Shown here: positions 5,710-6,335 of the stretch, in pieces
Layout of the letters: each line of letters opens with the position of its first letter
How positions within the stretch are numbered: the first letter of the stretch is position 1
NCBI GenBank assembly: GCA_035499715.1
Contig: DATJYF010000144.1
Span: forward strand, 1 to 6,335
From: DASRHD01 sp035499715
GTDB lineage: Bacteria; Verrucomicrobiota; Verrucomicrobiia; Opitutales; Opitutaceae
DNA: 6,335 nucleotides
Direction: 5' to 3'
Notes under the pieces: generated by a model
Databases searched by the model: none
What the model was told of the DNA's origin: nothing
What the model saw: the letters and a program-made list of their open reading frames with translations, nothing else
Position numbers and translations under genes: made by a program

Positions 5710-5740
5710 GCCGCAAAAAAGCGGCGCATTTCGTAATGCG
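5710..5740 (+). other. Two adjacent hairpins upstream of the beta-propeller gene
   Basis: GCCGC-A6-GCGGC (5710-5725) abuts CGCATT-TCGT-AATGCG (5725-5740), which is followed by AAATTTT. They could terminate transcription from the left or fold in a leader RNA. They share one base, so both stems cannot be complete at once; this is a minor conflict. Confidence 0.35.
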
Positions 5741-5837
5741 AAATTTTCCGAATAGATGCCGATTGCGGTTGTCATTTCTTAGTTGTTGATGCAAATATTA
5801 TGCGTTACATAACTGAAACTTATACCCCAAAGTCCTC

Positions 5838-6335
5838 ATGAATACCCAAGGCAGCTCCTACCCTGTGGCCGTTCGTCGGCCGAATGTCCGGGCGGCATCT
5901 TTTGCCGGCCTGATTGTGCTCTCCACTCTCACCTTTCTGTTGCCGGCCCGCGCCGTGGATGTCCTCACGGATATGAACGACAACAACCGGACCGGTCGCA
6001 ATCCGAACGAAACGATCCTCAATACGAGCAACGTCAACCAGACCACCTTCGGCAAGGTCTGGGCCTATTCGGTCGATGGCTCCACCTACGCCCAGCCGCT
6101 CTATGTGTCGGACGTAAGCATCGCCGGTGGCACGCACAATGTCGTCTTCATCGAGACGATGGAAGATGACGCCTACGCCTTCGACGCCGACAGCAATACG
6201 CAATTCTGGCATGTGAGTTTCACCGGCGGCAACATCACGCCCGTTCCGATCGCCGATATCACCGGCAACAACAGCCTGAACATCACCGGCGACGTGGGAA
6301 TTGAGAGCACGCCCTATATCGACAAATCGACGGGC
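5838..6335 (+). CDS. Secreted beta-propeller (PQQ-type repeat) protein, 5' part, runs off the window
   Basis: Only the first 166 codons are present, with no stop before the window ends. Residues 1-39 form a Sec signal peptide: basic n-region with Arg13-Arg14-Pro-Asn-Val-Arg18, hydrophobic core about 19-35, and cleavage likely after Ala37-Arg38-Ala39. The mature part begins VDVLTDMNDNNRTGRNPNET and continues with VWAYSVDGSTYAQPLYV, NVVFIETMEDDAYAFDADSN, QFWHVSF and GIESTPYIDKSTG. This alternation of short beta-strands with 'YAQPLYV' and 'AYAFDADSN' elements is typical of pyrroloquinoline-quinone-type beta-propeller proteins, known from Acidobacteriota and Verrucomicrobiota and often followed by further repeats. 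It should be exported to the periplasm or outside. Enzymatic activity is not implied. The ATG at 5838 is the first that gives the signal peptide; no strong Shine-Dalgarno precedes it. Confidence 0.85.
   Translation, partial: MNTQGSSYPVAVRRPNVRAASFAGLIVLSTLTFLLPARAVDVLTDMNDNNRTGRNPNETILNTSNVNQTTFGKVWAYSVDGSTYAQPLYVSDVSIAGGTHNVVFIETMEDDAYAFDADSNTQFWHVSFTGGNITPVPIADITGNNSLNITGDVGIESTPYIDKSTG

Larger units (their letters stand above)
5446..5837. other. 392-bp non-coding gap rich in inverted repeats
   Basis: No gene is supported on either strand; the open minus-strand frames are Arg/Ser-rich and lack starts with ribosome-binding sites. The gap holds several inverted repeats. These are ACGCCCG/CGGGCGT with a 30-base loop (5446-5489), CGCCGC-CTGA-GCGGCG (5613-5628), a perfect 12-base palindrome (5671-5682) and a double hairpin (5710-5740). 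The last 80 bases turn A+T-rich. They contain TTGTCA (5769-5774) and TATTAT (5796-5801), but the 21-base spacing is too long for a standard promoter, so I leave it as a candidate region for the propeller gene's promoter. Confidence 0.5.

Noticed and set aside
5820..6212. Minus-strand open frame (130 codons) opposite the beta-propeller gene
   Set aside because: The plus-strand reading has a signal peptide and recognisable propeller segments, and the minus frame begins inside it.

Overview
The window looks like a piece of a GC-rich bacterial chromosome, most likely from the Verrucomicrobiota (an Opitutaceae-like lineage), with Acidobacteriota as the main alternative. This rests on inference from gene content: a stand-alone small RRM protein, TPR repeats with a 'NNLVWLLATCADD' signature, a very small lipobox protein and a secreted beta-propeller beginning with a 'VLTDMNDNNRTGRNPNETIL' type segment. 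No rRNA, tRNA, CRISPR array or complete insertion sequence is present. No gene is named with certainty.

Layout. Positions 1-295 hold no convincing gene. They are richer in A+T than the rest and carry two adjacent terminator-like hairpins reading rightward. Two small leftward genes follow: a 57-aa helical/coiled-coil protein (296-469) and a 77-aa hypothetical with a good Shine-Dalgarno (596-829). A 368-bp divergent region separates them from the rightward RRM gene (1198-1449). The leftward frame stays open across this divergent region and spells a C2H2-zinc-finger-like motif. The 515 bp after the RRM gene contain, on the minus strand, what looks like a broken response-regulator receiver domain (1559-1726).

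The right half reads rightward. It holds a three-TM membrane protein with a type II secretion GspG-like C-terminal domain but no prepilin signal (1965-2516). Next is a large polytopic membrane protein of GT-C/STT3-like appearance fused to TPR repeats (2670-5261), then a 36-aa lipoprotein (5335-5445). After a 392-bp regulatory-looking gap comes the start of a secreted beta-propeller protein that runs off the window (5838-6335).

The rightward genes are not tightly packed, with gaps of 75 to about 515 bp. Each of the first three completed ones has a hairpin at or shortly after its stop codon, so they look like separate transcription units rather than one operon. A shared theme is the cell envelope: membrane glycosyl-transfer, a pseudopilin-like domain, a lipoprotein and a secreted propeller. 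A single pathway cannot be shown from this window.
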